In this document: in pieces, positions 42,329 through 51,844 of the stretch
How positions within the stretch are numbered: the first letter of the stretch is position 1
Layout: every line of letters begins with the position of its first letter
Origin: Subdoligranulum variabile
Lineage (GTDB): Bacteria; Bacillota; Clostridia; Oscillospirales; Ruminococcaceae
Length of the DNA stretch: 64,000 nucleotides
Assembly (NCBI GenBank): GCA_004554775.1
Contig: SFKI01000023.1
Location: forward strand, 1-64,000
Reading direction: 5' to 3'
Translations under genes and position numbers: made by a program
Notes under the pieces: generated by a model
What the model was told of the DNA's origin: nothing
What the model saw: only the letters and a program-made list of their open reading frames with translations
Database searches by the model: none

Positions 42329-44638
42329 TCACGCTTTTCCTTGCAGCGTTTTCCGTTTTTTCTTTTTCATACTACCTATCCACACAAGAACAGTAACCGC
42401 ACTGACAAGTTCAGCCAATCGCCAACGCAGCGGTTCTTGCACGGCTACACGGATCGTCCCGCTGCTACCCGCCGGAACTTGGATTCCCAGCATTCCGTTT
42501 TCGGTTTTAAAAAGTGTCCCTGCTCCTTCTTTTATACCATAAACCGGATAGTACAGCAACGGCAGTTCGATTATTCCATCTTCTCCCATACCCGCAGTGT
42601 ACTGCAATATCACTCCTTTTTCTGTCTTTTCGATTTGTTCAACTTCTGCTGTTGTAACTTTCTTTTCAATTACAAAACCGTCACGGGTTTCTTTTGCGCC
42701 GATAGGCAGATAAAGTTTATCATAATACCAGGCCACATTGGTGACAAGATAGTCTACATAGACAAGTTCTCCGCTGTCTCCCACATATTCCCCGGACTCG
42801 GAAGGTAAATATTCCCGATAAAAAAAGCCTACGCCCAGCAGGCTGGCGGAAAGCAGCAGTACCGCCAGCGGACGAGCTAATTTTTTCGGCCGTAATAGAG
42901 AAACGGCACAAAGCGTCGCAAGCGTCAGCAAAATCGCCGCAAGTGTCAGGTAACGCCACGGGAACTGAATTGCCAGCAAAATACCACTGATTTTCCCTGG
43001 CAGAGCTCCCACCAGCCCCCAAGGGAAAGTATTTGTGCTGGCCCAGCAGGCTGCCAACCCAATCCCTGTTGACCAAAGCCCGATTTTTTGTTCACGATGT
43101 GGTATTTCTTCGTCATGTCCGATCCATGCCCATAGAAATACCATGCACCCGATAATAAGTTCTATTCCGATATTTCTGCCGTGGGTATTCCAGGTAAGTA
43201 CTTTAGGGATTGCGTATCCGCTTCGTTGGATCATACGCCCGGCGTTCATCGTTGTGCCGCCATACATACCACCGTATATGCCGCTGCCCATTATTTCCAG
43301 GAACGGCAGCAAGAACCACAAATTCAGCAGCAATACTATGGCGACTGATTTCAGCCATACAAACAGCACGCACCGGCTGAATGTGCGCCGCAGATGAAAC
43401 AGGCAGAACACAGCCGTTGCCAGCACCATGATTTCCAGCGAGATCATATGCGTTTGCAGCAGCATTCCAAAAGCAATTACCATCTCTGTGCAGGCCGCAC
43501 CCGCCTGCTTTTTCGTTGGCTCCTTCCTTCCATACAGCAAACAGAGCGCTGCGGGGATCAGCGGCAAAAACGCCATGGCTGTGTACTCCCCCACTGCAGC
43601 ACGCCAATAAAGATTCTGCAACCGATAGGGGTTCAGCAAATACAAAACGCTGCCCAGCAATGCTGTTTTATTATGGCTGAACATCTGACGAAAACTATAA
43701 AACGCAATATCTGCCGTCAGCATTTGCACAGCCAACACATACAGATGGTAAGACAGTTGTACGCTCACACCCAATGTACGCAAAACTGCCGGGAAATACA
43801 GGCACAGTTCCCCGTAAAACAGCGAAGGTGCATACCCATACCCATTTTTTGCCTGACTGTAGATCCTTACCGGGAACTGTCCGGCTTTCAACCCCTGGGC
43901 AATAGCATCAATGCGGGAAAGATGGAAATGGATATCATCACCAAAAATACCTACGCCCTGCATCAGCACAGGCATACTGGCCAGCAGCACAGCACCGCCC
44001 AACAGGAAAAGACACCCACGCAAATCTGCATTTCGGATTGCCAGCGGACTGGTCGGCAAAAACAGCAGCAGCAGCAGATCCAGAAAAAACGCTGCCAGCA
44101 GCCATCCCAATACACGCACCCAGGCATAGACCCTATCCTGCTGTATCGTCACTTTGCCAAGCGTGAAAACGCCGCCGCCATCATAGGCCACCAGACGGAT
44201 CGTCTTGTTTGTATAACGCACATTCAGTACAACGGTATCATGCGTCCGCCCCACTGCAAAAAGCTCACGTTCGCCCGTCACTACCATTGCGTCATCTGCC
44301 ATAAAATAAACGCCGGCATGGGATTCCTGCTCGTCTTTATTTTGCGTCGGTACAAAATTATAGTCTGCTTCGATTTTATAGTGCCCCGCCGACAACCTCA
44401 GCTGGGATGTACGCAGAATGCTTTCTTCCTCGGCTGGTTCTACTGCACCAATGCGGCCCTCCTCGTCATAGTCGATCGTTGCATTTTTTGCTATGACTTC
44501 CCACTGATCCGGCATGATCTCATAGTTCGCTGCTGGCTGCACAGCCTGTGCAAGCGTAAATCCAATAATGGCAAGCTCAACCGCCAGCAGAACCATGGCT
44601 GCTTTTGATTTGCGCAGAAAGGGCCAAATCCTTTTCAT
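42329..44638 (-). CDS. PTPS-related/YfhO-like polytopic membrane protein, paralog A
   Basis: A 769-residue protein: N-terminal helix, an extracytoplasmic beta domain (about 40-175), a membrane region of about 11 helices, then a C-terminal beta domain and a last helix before a basic tail. The signature FGDDIHFHLSRIDAIAQGLKAG and NGYGYAPSLFYGELCLYFPA matches the 6-pyruvoyl-tetrahydropterin synthase-related membrane family. Such proteins are putative GT-C glycosyltransferases. It is the most diverged and AT-richest of three tandem copies and the last of the operon. Confidence 0.85.
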   Translation of the reverse strand: MKRIWPFLRKSKAAMVLLAVELAIIGFTLAQAVQPAANYEIMPDQWEVIAKNATIDYDEEGRIGAVEPAEEESILRTSQLRLSAGHYKIEADYNFVPTQNKDEQESHAGVYFMADDAMVVTGERELFAVGRTHDTVVLNVRYTNKTIRLVAYDGGGVFTLGKVTIQQDRVYAWVRVLGWLLAAFFLDLLLLLFLPTSPLAIRNADLRGCLFLLGGAVLLASMPVLMQGVGIFGDDIHFHLSRIDAIAQGLKAGQFPVRIYSQAKNGYGYAPSLFYGELCLYFPAVLRTLGVSVQLSYHLYVLAVQMLTADIAFYSFRQMFSHNKTALLGSVLYLLNPYRLQNLYWRAAVGEYTAMAFLPLIPAALCLLYGRKEPTKKQAGAACTEMVIAFGMLLQTHMISLEIMVLATAVFCLFHLRRTFSRCVLFVWLKSVAIVLLLNLWFLLPFLEIMGSGIYGGMYGGTTMNAGRMIQRSGYAIPKVLTWNTHGRNIGIELIIGCMVFLWAWIGHDEEIPHREQKIGLWSTGIGLAACWASTNTFPWGLVGALPGKISGILLAIQFPWRYLTLAAILLTLATLCAVSLLRPKKLARPLAVLLLSASLLGVGFFYREYLPSESGEYVGDSGELVYVDYLVTNVAWYYDKLYLPIGAKETRDGFVIEKKVTTAEVEQIEKTEKGVILQYTAGMGEDGIIELPLLYYPVYGIKEGAGTLFKTENGMLGIQVPAGSSGTIRVAVQEPLRWRLAELVSAVTVLVWIGSMKKKKRKTLQGKA

Positions 44639-44646
44639 CTTTTCTT

Positions 44647-46884
44647 TTATCCTTTCTCCGGCTGATCTTTTCTCTTACCTTTGCACTTTTTTCTGCGTAT
44701 TATCAGCAGCACCCCTACCAGCGTCACCAGGCTTACCACATCCGCCGCAAGCCAGCGCTTGGGTTCGCGGTAGGTTACGCGGATGGTGCCGGTATAGTTG
44801 GCAGGTACAGTGACACCGACCAGGCCGTTGGCGGTCTTAAAGGCGGTGCCGGGCCCCTCGATCACCGTGTAGCCGGGGTAGTACAGCAGTGGCAGTTCGG
44901 CGTGCTGGTCCTGGCCGGTCGTTTCGGCGCAGGTCAGCGTGGTTATGCCGTCGGCCTGCTCAATGGACGTCACTTCCACCGTCGTGACCGGCACGGTGCT
45001 TTCGTAGCCGTTCTGCGTCTCGTGCGCACCGTCCGGCAGATAAAGGCCGTCAAAATACCAGCCTATGTTGAATTTTTTGTACTCCGAATAGATCAGCTGT
45101 CCGCCGTCGCCCAGGTAGGCGGTGTCGGCCTGCTGGTCGCGGAAGAAAAGCGCCGCGCCAAAAACCGACACGCCCAAAAGCAGCACAGCCACCGGCCGGG
45201 CATAGCCGGTACGGCGCAAGGCCGACAGGCCGCACGCTGCCGCCAGCACCAGCAGCACCGTTGCCAACGAGAGATACCGCCCCGGGAACTGGATAGCCAC
45301 CAGAATGCGCCCCACAACCGGGATGCGCCCCACGGCCTGCCAGGGGAAGGTGTTCGTGCTCATCCAGCAGGCCAGCGCCGCAAAGCCCACGGCCCACAGG
45401 CCCACGCGGATATCCTTGCGGTTCACGCCCTCCGGCTGCGCATCGCGCTCCCGCAGGGTCAGCCAGCACCACAGCAGCACAAAGCCGCCCGCCAGCAGTT
45501 CCGGCCCCAGGTTGTTGTGGTTTTTCTGCCAACCGAACAGCTCGGCAATACGCAGGCCGCAGTTTTTCACGATCTGGCCGCCGTTTTTGGGGCTGCCGGT
45601 GTACATATTATTGTAATCGCCGCTCAGCATCAGAGTCAGGAACGGCAGCAGGAACCACAGGTTCAGCAGCACGGTCAGCGCCGCGGCCTTGAGCCAGGTA
45701 AGCAGCACCGGCTTTGTAAACGTGCGGCGCAGATGCAGCAGGCAGAACACCGCCGTTGCCAGCACGGTCATTTCCAACGAGAGCAGGTGCACTTGCAGCA
45801 GCATACCAAAGCCCACGACCAGTTCGGCGCAGGCCTTGCGCGCACGGCGGCGGGTCAGCGGTTTTTTATCGTACAGCTCGTACAGCGCGGCCGGGATCAG
45901 CGGCAAAAACGCCATGGCTGTGTACTCCCCCACCGCACTGAGCCAGTAAATTTTGTACAGGTGGTAGGTGGACAGCATGTACAGGGCACTGCCTACCAGC
46001 GCTGTTTTGTTTTGCTTAAAGATCTGCCGCAGGCTGAAAAACGCGACGCCTGCCGTCAGCAGCTGAACTGCCAACAGGTAGGTGTGGTATGCACCCTGCA
46101 CGCTCATGCCCAGCAGGCGCAATACCGCCGGGAAATACAGCAGCAGTTCACCGTAAAACAACGACGGTGCATAGCCGTAGCCATCCTTTGCCATGCTGTA
46201 AACACGCACCGGGAACTGCCCTTCCCGCAGGCCGTTGGCGATGCCCTCGATGCGGGAAAGGTGGAATGACCAGTCCGCGCCGTTGGCTGCGCCGCCGTTT
46301 GTCAGGGCCGGGGCGCAGATCAGCACGGCCACCGCGCAAAGCACCCAAAGGCAGGCGCACAGTTCGCTGTCGGCCAGCCGCACCGGGCTGCCGGGCACGG
46401 TCAGCAGCAAAAAGGCGTCCAGCAGCACAAACAGCACCAGCCAGCCCGCCACGCAGGCCCCTGCATACAGCATGTCCTGCTCGATACGCACAGTGCCCAG
46501 CGTAAAGATGCCGCCGTCGTTGTGCGCCACCAGGCGGACGGTCTCGCTGTCGTCACTGACATTTAGGGTCAGGGTATCCTGCTGCTTTTTCACGTCGATG
46601 CACGGTTTTTCGCCCGTCACGGTGCCCGCCTCGGCCGAGGTAAAGTACAGGCAGGAGCGCCGCTCGACGCCGCCCTCCCACACGCTGGGCACATAGCGGT
46701 AGTCCAGCGTGACGGTGTAATGCCCTTTGGGCAGGGTCATGGGCGGGGTTTGCAGGATATCCTCGCCATCGGTCATTTCGGTAACACCGATGCGGCCAAG
46801 GGCAAACGCAACGACCAGCAGCTGCACCACTAAAATCAGTTTTACCCCTACCTGCTCCCTAAAATATGTCAACAGTTTTTTCAT
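44647..46884 (-). CDS. PTPS-related/YfhO-like polytopic membrane protein, paralog B
   Basis: About 745 residues with the same architecture: MKKLLTYFREQVGVKL start, beta domain, WSFHLSRIEGIANGLREGQF and DGYGYAPSLFYGELLLYFPA. I use the ATG at 46882-46884 with AAAGGAT upstream; a start 40 codons earlier would read backwards into the end of paralog C. Compared with paralog C it lacks seven residues (AAALRPA) after the first helix, and it shares a 99-base identical block with it. The gap to C is 5 bases. Confidence 0.87.
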   Translation of the reverse strand: MKKLLTYFREQVGVKLILVVQLLVVAFALGRIGVTEMTDGEDILQTPPMTLPKGHYTVTLDYRYVPSVWEGGVERRSCLYFTSAEAGTVTGEKPCIDVKKQQDTLTLNVSDDSETVRLVAHNDGGIFTLGTVRIEQDMLYAGACVAGWLVLFVLLDAFLLLTVPGSPVRLADSELCACLWVLCAVAVLICAPALTNGGAANGADWSFHLSRIEGIANGLREGQFPVRVYSMAKDGYGYAPSLFYGELLLYFPAVLRLLGMSVQGAYHTYLLAVQLLTAGVAFFSLRQIFKQNKTALVGSALYMLSTYHLYKIYWLSAVGEYTAMAFLPLIPAALYELYDKKPLTRRRARKACAELVVGFGMLLQVHLLSLEMTVLATAVFCLLHLRRTFTKPVLLTWLKAAALTVLLNLWFLLPFLTLMLSGDYNNMYTGSPKNGGQIVKNCGLRIAELFGWQKNHNNLGPELLAGGFVLLWCWLTLRERDAQPEGVNRKDIRVGLWAVGFAALACWMSTNTFPWQAVGRIPVVGRILVAIQFPGRYLSLATVLLVLAAACGLSALRRTGYARPVAVLLLGVSVFGAALFFRDQQADTAYLGDGGQLIYSEYKKFNIGWYFDGLYLPDGAHETQNGYESTVPVTTVEVTSIEQADGITTLTCAETTGQDQHAELPLLYYPGYTVIEGPGTAFKTANGLVGVTVPANYTGTIRVTYREPKRWLAADVVSLVTLVGVLLIIRRKKCKGKRKDQPEKG
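46700..46798 (-). repeat. 99-bp block identical to 48928-49026
   Basis: The sequence encoding the region around TEMTDGEDILQTPPMTLPKG in paralog B is base-for-base identical to that in paralog C (48928-49026), including third positions. Identity resumes for about 28 bases beyond a 21-base gap. Confidence 0.9.
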
Positions 46885-46889
46885 CTGTT

Positions 46890-49133
46890 TTATCCTTTCG
46901 CAGGGCGTGCTTTTGCCGCAGCCCTGGATTTCTTTTTTCGAATTGCCAACACAGCAATCCCCAGCGCCGTTATTGCGCTTACCCCATTTGCCAAAAGCCA
47001 GCATTTCGGTTCGCGGAATGCTACCCGGATCGTGCCGCTGTAATTAGCGGGCACGGTAACCCCCACCAACCCGTTGACCGTCTTAAAAGTGGTGCCAGGG
47101 CCTTCCACCACCTTGTAGCCTGGGTAGTATACCAATGGCAGTTCAGCGTGCTGGTTCTGTCCGGTCATTTCACTACAGGTCAGGGATGTCACACCGTCTT
47201 CCCGGGTAATGGATTCCACCGTTACTGTAGTCACCGGTTCTCCCTCGTCAAAGCCATCCCATGTCTGGATAATTTCGCTGGGCAAATACAGGCCATCGTA
47301 GTACCAACCAACATTTGTATAATCGTCTGCATAGATCAGCTGGCTTGCGTCGCCGAGATACTTTTCACTAATCGTTGGCAGATAACCACTGTAGAACAGC
47401 ATCACGCCAGCCAGCGTTACCGCCAGCAGCATAGCACCCATGTTTTTGGCTGCCGCGCGGCGCTGCAAGTAAGAAAGTGTGCAACAGGTCGCCAGCAGCA
47501 AAGCAGGGATTGCCAATGCCATACAGCGCCACGGGAACTGAATCTTCAGCAGCATGCTGCCCAGCACCGGTACATGCAGCAGGTCATTCCACGGGAAGGT
47601 ACTCGTGCTCATAAAGCAACTCAGCACACCGAGGGTTGTACTCCACAGCCCCAAGCGGCGCCCACGGTCTGTCATTTCTTTCCCGGCCAGGATGCAAAGC
47701 AGGAAACATGCCGTCCCCAAAAACAGTGCCAGTCCGATTCCCTGCGCTTCAGCGTCCAGACCGAGCAGGCCAGCAAACGACGAGCCCCATTTTTGCAAAT
47801 TCAGAGCATCCACTCGGTTCAGTTCCTGCATCACGTCGTAATCTCCGCTCAGCATCAGGGTCAGCAGCGGCACCAGAAACCAAGCGTTTAGTGCCGCCAC
47901 CATACCGACAGCAGCCGCCCAGACAGAAAAGACACGCTTGGTAAAGGTACGCCGCAGATTGCACAGGCAGAACAACGCACATAGCAGCGTAACCAGTTCC
48001 AACGTAAGCAGGTGCGTTTGCAGCAGCATACTAAATGCCAGTGTCAGTTGCCACCACGCCTTGCGGGCCTGTTGCTTTGTTGGCAGGGTCGTGCCATACA
48101 GCAGGCAGAGCGCCGCTGGGATCAGCAGCAAGAAGGCCTGGGCTGCATACTCACCCACCGCCATGCGGATGTAAATGTTATGCAGGTGATACGGTGCCAA
48201 CATGTATAAGGCACTGCCCGCCAATGCAATTTTCCGGCTGCCAAAAATCTGGCGCAGGGCATAAAATGTAACATAGGCTGTTACAAACAACACCGCAAAA
48301 GTATAGATATGGTAAGCCTGCTGCACACTGACGCCCAACAAGCGCAACGCTGCCGGAAAATACAGTAAAATTTCGCCATAAAACAAAGACGACGCATACC
48401 CGTAACCGTCCTTTGCCTGGGTATAAATGCGCACAGGGAACTGACCTTCCCGCAGGCTGTTGGCAATACCCTCGATGCGGGAAAGATGAAACACCCAATC
48501 ATGGCCGCTCAAACCACCGCCATCAAGCAGCATTGGCACAAAGGTCAGCAGTGTGATGGTAAGCAGTGCCAGCAGACAGGCCATTTTCTTTTTGGGTTCG
48601 GCATCGGTGCCGCAAGCAGCCCGCACAAAGGCCAGCATCAATGCATCCAGTACCGCAAAGCAAAGTGCCCAGCCCAGCACGCACACCATGGCGTACCGCA
48701 TATCCTGTCGTATCTGCACATTTCCCAGGGTGAAGATGCCGCCATCGTTATGCGCCACCAGTCGCACGATGCTGGCATTCTGCCGCACATTCAGCACCAC
48801 GGTGTCTTGCTGGCGGTCAATGTTCAAAGCCGCTTCTTCGCCGGTCACCGTCAGCGGTTCGTCAGATTTTAGATATAGACAGGAATGGTGTTCCCGCCCG
48901 GATGCCAGACGACCAGGAATGTAGTTATAGTCCAGCGTGACGGTGTAATGCCCTTTGGGCAGGGTCATGGGCGGGGTTTGCAGGATATCCTCGCCATCGG
49001 TCATTTCGGTAACACCGATGCGGCCAGCCGGGCGCAGCGCCGCCGCCAGGGCAAACGCAACGACCAGCAGCTGCACAGCCAACAGCACCAGCACAGCCGG
49101 TTTACGCAGGTAAGCTTGTATTTTTTCTTTCAT
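46890..49133 (-). CDS. PTPS-related/YfhO-like polytopic membrane protein, paralog C
   Basis: A 747-residue protein, first of the three-gene paralog operon, with an N-terminal helix, the beta domain RIGVTEMTDGEDILQTPPMT, the membrane motif WVFHLSRIEGIANSLREGQF and DGYGYASSLFYGEILLYFPA, and a C-terminal basic tail. It has its own promoter directly behind the gpmI terminator. Role probably in extracytoplasmic glycan transfer; acceptor and donor unknown. Confidence 0.87.
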   Translation of the reverse strand: MKEKIQAYLRKPAVLVLLAVQLLVVAFALAAALRPAGRIGVTEMTDGEDILQTPPMTLPKGHYTVTLDYNYIPGRLASGREHHSCLYLKSDEPLTVTGEEAALNIDRQQDTVVLNVRQNASIVRLVAHNDGGIFTLGNVQIRQDMRYAMVCVLGWALCFAVLDALMLAFVRAACGTDAEPKKKMACLLALLTITLLTFVPMLLDGGGLSGHDWVFHLSRIEGIANSLREGQFPVRIYTQAKDGYGYASSLFYGEILLYFPAALRLLGVSVQQAYHIYTFAVLFVTAYVTFYALRQIFGSRKIALAGSALYMLAPYHLHNIYIRMAVGEYAAQAFLLLIPAALCLLYGTTLPTKQQARKAWWQLTLAFSMLLQTHLLTLELVTLLCALFCLCNLRRTFTKRVFSVWAAAVGMVAALNAWFLVPLLTLMLSGDYDVMQELNRVDALNLQKWGSSFAGLLGLDAEAQGIGLALFLGTACFLLCILAGKEMTDRGRRLGLWSTTLGVLSCFMSTSTFPWNDLLHVPVLGSMLLKIQFPWRCMALAIPALLLATCCTLSYLQRRAAAKNMGAMLLAVTLAGVMLFYSGYLPTISEKYLGDASQLIYADDYTNVGWYYDGLYLPSEIIQTWDGFDEGEPVTTVTVESITREDGVTSLTCSEMTGQNQHAELPLVYYPGYKVVEGPGTTFKTVNGLVGVTVPANYSGTIRVAFREPKCWLLANGVSAITALGIAVLAIRKKKSRAAAKARPAKG
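48928..49026 (-). repeat. 99-bp block identical to 46700-46798
   Basis: Partner copy in paralog C. The 21 bases following it (49027-49047, GC-rich) are missing from paralog B. Confidence 0.9.
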
Positions 49134-49173
49134 AGCGGTAAAGTTTCCTTACATCCATACTTTTATAGTTTCT

Positions 49174-49202
49174 ACTATACCATTTTTCGTGTATTTTCTC
49201 AA
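49174..49202 (-). promoter_or_regulatory. Promoter of the three-paralog operon
   Basis: TTGAGA (49197-49202), a 17-base spacer and TATAGT (49174-49179), about 40 bases before the ATG at 49133. It starts where the gpmI terminator T-tract ends. Confidence 0.82.
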
Positions 49203-49204
49203 CT

Positions 49205-49243
49205 AAAAAAAGCGGGAGCCTGCTTATCACAGACTCCCGCTTT
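49205..49243 (-). terminator. Intrinsic terminator of gpmI
   Basis: AAAGCGGGAG pairs with CTCCCGCTTT, followed by TTTTTTT on the minus strand, 60 bases after the gpmI stop. Confidence 0.9.
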
Positions 49244-49302
49244 GTGGGTCAAAATAGTAAAGTTTTTCGCCAGGCCTTTTTTCAAAAAGGCCGCGTTCCT
49301 CA

Positions 49303-50829
49303 TCAGCCCTCGATGATACTCTTGCCGGTCATTTCCTCAGGGACGGGCAGGCCGATATAGGGCAGCATGGTCGGGGCGATATCCGCCAGGCAGCCGCCCT
49401 CGCGCAGCTTCACATCGCCGGCACCGATGACCGCGAACGGCACCACATTGGTGGTGTGGGCGGTGAACGGAGAACCATCGGGGTTCTTCATCTTCTCGGC
49501 GTTGCCGTGGTCAGCGGTCAGGAAGACCACGCCGCCTGCGTTCAGCACAGCGTCGGTCACTTCGCCCACGCACTTGTCGACGGCCTCGACCGCCTTGACA
49601 GCTGCTTCAAACACGCCGGTATGGCCGACCATGTCGCAGTTGGCGAAGTTCAGGATGATCACATCATACTTGCCGCTCTCGATGCGGGCCTTGCACTCGT
49701 CGGCAACCTCGTAGGCGCTCATCTCGGGTTTGAGGTCGTAGGTGGCAACCTTCGGGCTGGGGATGACCTTGCGGTCCTCACCCTCGCAGGGTTGCTCGAC
49801 GCCGCCGTTGAAGAAGAAGGTCACGTGGGCGTACTTCTCGGTCTCGGCAATGCGCAGCTGGGTCTTGCCGTGGGCAGCCAGGTACTCGCCCAGGGTGTTC
49901 TTCAGCTCGACCGGCGGGTAGGCCACTTCGCAGTTGGGCATGGTGGCATCGTACTCGGCCATGCAGACATAGTTGACACGCTTGCGGCCGCCGCGGCGCT
50001 CGAAGCCGGTAAACGCATCGTCGCAGAAGATGCGGGTCATCTGGCGGGCACGGTCGGGGCGGAAGTTCATGAAGATGACGGTGTCGCCATCCTGCACGCG
50101 GCCGCCCTCGCAGGTGACAACAGGCACAACGAACTCATCGGTCACATCGGCAGCATAGCTGGCCTCGATAGCCTCGGCAGCGTTGGCGGCGTGGTTGCCC
50201 TCGCCATACACAAAGGCAGCGTAGGCTTTTTCCTCGCGGTCCCAGTTGTTGTCACGGTCCATGGCGTAGTAACGGCCGGAGACAGAAGCGATCTTGCCGA
50301 TGCCCAACTCATCCAGCTTGGCCTGCAAGTCGGCCAGGAAGCCCTTGCCGCTGTGGGGGTCGGTGTCACGGCCGTCCATAATGCAGTGCAGGTACACTTC
50401 CTTGGCACCCATGTGCTTGGCCATTTCCAGCACGCCGTACCAGTGGTCGGCATGGCTGTGGACGCCGCCGGTGCCGACCAGGCCCATCAGGTGGATGGCC
50501 TTACCGGCGTCGATGGCAGCCTTCATATTCTTGACCAGCACAGGGTTCTTGAGCATCTCGCCGTCCTTGATGGACTTGGTGATCAGGGTCAGCTGCTGGT
50601 AGACGATGCGGCCAGCGCCCATGTTGGTGTGGCCGACTTCCGAGTTGCCCATCTGGCCGTCCGGCAGGCCGACAGCCATGCCGCTGGCCTGGATGGTAGT
50701 CATGGGATAGTTGGCAAAGATCTTGTCCAGGTTGGGCTTATTGGCGGCGGCCACGGCGTTGCCGTAGGTTTCCTCCGGCGTCCAGCCGAAACCGTCCATG
50801 ATGCAGAGCATTACAGGTTTTTTAGACAT
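49303..50829 (-). CDS. gpmI: 2,3-bisphosphoglycerate-independent phosphoglycerate mutase
   Basis: A 508-residue alkaline-phosphatase-superfamily enzyme interconverting 3- and 2-phosphoglycerate. The first metal site is CIMDGFGW, the catalytic serine lies in QMGNSEVGHTNMGAG, and the later metal site is FLTADHGNAEKM. Length is usual. AAAGGAG precedes the ATG. It is downstream of tpiA and pgk, from which it is separated by repeats. Confidence 0.97.
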   Translation of the reverse strand: MSKKPVMLCIMDGFGWTPEETYGNAVAAANKPNLDKIFANYPMTTIQASGMAVGLPDGQMGNSEVGHTNMGAGRIVYQQLTLITKSIKDGEMLKNPVLVKNMKAAIDAGKAIHLMGLVGTGGVHSHADHWYGVLEMAKHMGAKEVYLHCIMDGRDTDPHSGKGFLADLQAKLDELGIGKIASVSGRYYAMDRDNNWDREEKAYAAFVYGEGNHAANAAEAIEASYAADVTDEFVVPVVTCEGGRVQDGDTVIFMNFRPDRARQMTRIFCDDAFTGFERRGGRKRVNYVCMAEYDATMPNCEVAYPPVELKNTLGEYLAAHGKTQLRIAETEKYAHVTFFFNGGVEQPCEGEDRKVIPSPKVATYDLKPEMSAYEVADECKARIESGKYDVIILNFANCDMVGHTGVFEAAVKAVEAVDKCVGEVTDAVLNAGGVVFLTADHGNAEKMKNPDGSPFTAHTTNVVPFAVIGAGDVKLREGGCLADIAPTMLPYIGLPVPEEMTGKSIIEG

Positions 50830-50861
50830 AAATGGTAGACTCCTTTAATCGGGTAGATAAC

Positions 50862-50992
50862 GGCTCCCTCTGTGAGGGAGCTGTCAGTGCAGCTGACTGA
50901 GGGAGAGAAGCATGGGCAAACGCCCAGCCCCGTGAGGCTCTCTCCCCCACCCGCTATCGCGGGAGCCCCCTCTCAGAGGGGGCCGAACACTC
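50862..50992. repeat. CTCCCTC/GAGGGAG nested palindromic repeat
   Basis: Units GGCTCCCTCTGTGAGGGAGC, GTCAGTGCAGCTGAC, GGGCAAACGCCC and GCCCCCTCTCAGAGGGGGC nest into one larger symmetric structure that fills the tpiA-gpmI gap. I recall similar CTCCCTC...GAGGGAG intergenic repeats in gut Clostridia (not checked). Confidence 0.75.
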
Positions 50993-51002
50993 TACTATTG
51001 TA

Positions 51003-51773
51003 TCAGCCCTTGGTGGCGGCGTCAACGATGATGGCAAACTGGTCGGCCTTCAGGGAAGCGCCGCCGATCAGGCCGCCGTCAACATCGGGCTTGCCCAGCA
51101 GTTCTTCGGCATTCTTGGCGTTCATGCTGCCGCCGTACTGGACGGTCAAAGCCTTGGCGGCGTCCTCGCCGTACAGCTCGCCGACGACCTTGCGGATAGC
51201 GGCGCAGACTTCCTGTGCCTGGTCGGCGGTAGCGGTCTTGCCGGTGCCAATGGCCCAGATGGGCTCGTAGGCGATGACAACGTTCTTCAGCTCGTCAGTG
51301 GTCACGCCGTTCAGGGCGATCTTGACCTGCATGCGGACCAGCTCTTCGGTGACGCCCTGCTCACGCTGGGCCAGGCTCTCGCCGACGCAGATGATGGGCT
51401 TCAGGCCGCCAGCCAGGGCTGCCTTGGCGCGCTTGTTGACGGTCTCGTCGGTCTCGGCAAAATACTGGCGGCGCTCACTGTGGCCGACAACGACGTACTC
51501 AACGCCCAGGTCGGTCAGCATATCAGCGCTGATCTCGCCGGTGTAAGCGCCGGACTTCTCAAAGTGGACGTTCTCGGCACCGACATGGATGTTGGTGCCC
51601 TTGGTCTTGGCAACAGCCGTGACCAGATCGGTAAACGGCACACAGATCACGACCTCACAGCCAGCGTCCTTGACAGCGGGGATCAGGGCGTCGATCAGCT
51701 CGGCGGCCTCGGTGGCGGTCTTATTCATCTTCCAGTTACCGGCAATGATTGCCTTGCGGTTCTGCTTATCCAT
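51003..51773 (-). CDS. tpiA: Triosephosphate isomerase
   Basis: A 256-residue (beta/alpha)8 enzyme with Lys in GNWKMNKT, His in VVGHSERRQYF and Glu in VIAYEPIWAIGTGK, so all catalytic residues are present. AAAGGAG precedes the ATG. The pgk terminator lies about 27 bases upstream of the start, so tpiA needs readthrough or a promoter I cannot see. Confidence 0.97.
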   Translation of the reverse strand: MDKQNRKAIIAGNWKMNKTATEAAELIDALIPAVKDAGCEVVICVPFTDLVTAVAKTKGTNIHVGAENVHFEKSGAYTGEISADMLTDLGVEYVVVGHSERRQYFAETDETVNKRAKAALAGGLKPIICVGESLAQREQGVTEELVRMQVKIALNGVTTDELKNVVIAYEPIWAIGTGKTATADQAQEVCAAIRKVVGELYGEDAAKALTVQYGGSMNAKNAEELLGKPDVDGGLIGGASLKADQFAIIVDAATKG

Positions 51774-51799
51774 GATGTTACTCCTTTATATCCTCAATC

Positions 51800-51831
51800 A
51801 AAAAGGGCGCTGCGGCTCTGCCGCCGCGCCC
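51800..51831 (-). terminator. Terminator hairpin between pgk and tpiA
   Basis: GGGCGC-GGCGGC pairs with GCCGC-A-GCGCCC, followed by TTTTT on the minus strand, 177 bases after the pgk stop and 27 bases before the tpiA ATG. It could be a true pgk terminator or an attenuator for tpiA. Confidence 0.8.
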
Positions 51832-51844
51832 TGCGGTTTCTTAG

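Noticed and set aside
44605..46269. 554-codon plus-strand frame opposite paralog B
   Set aside because: Gln/His/Arg-rich antisense composition and no start signals.
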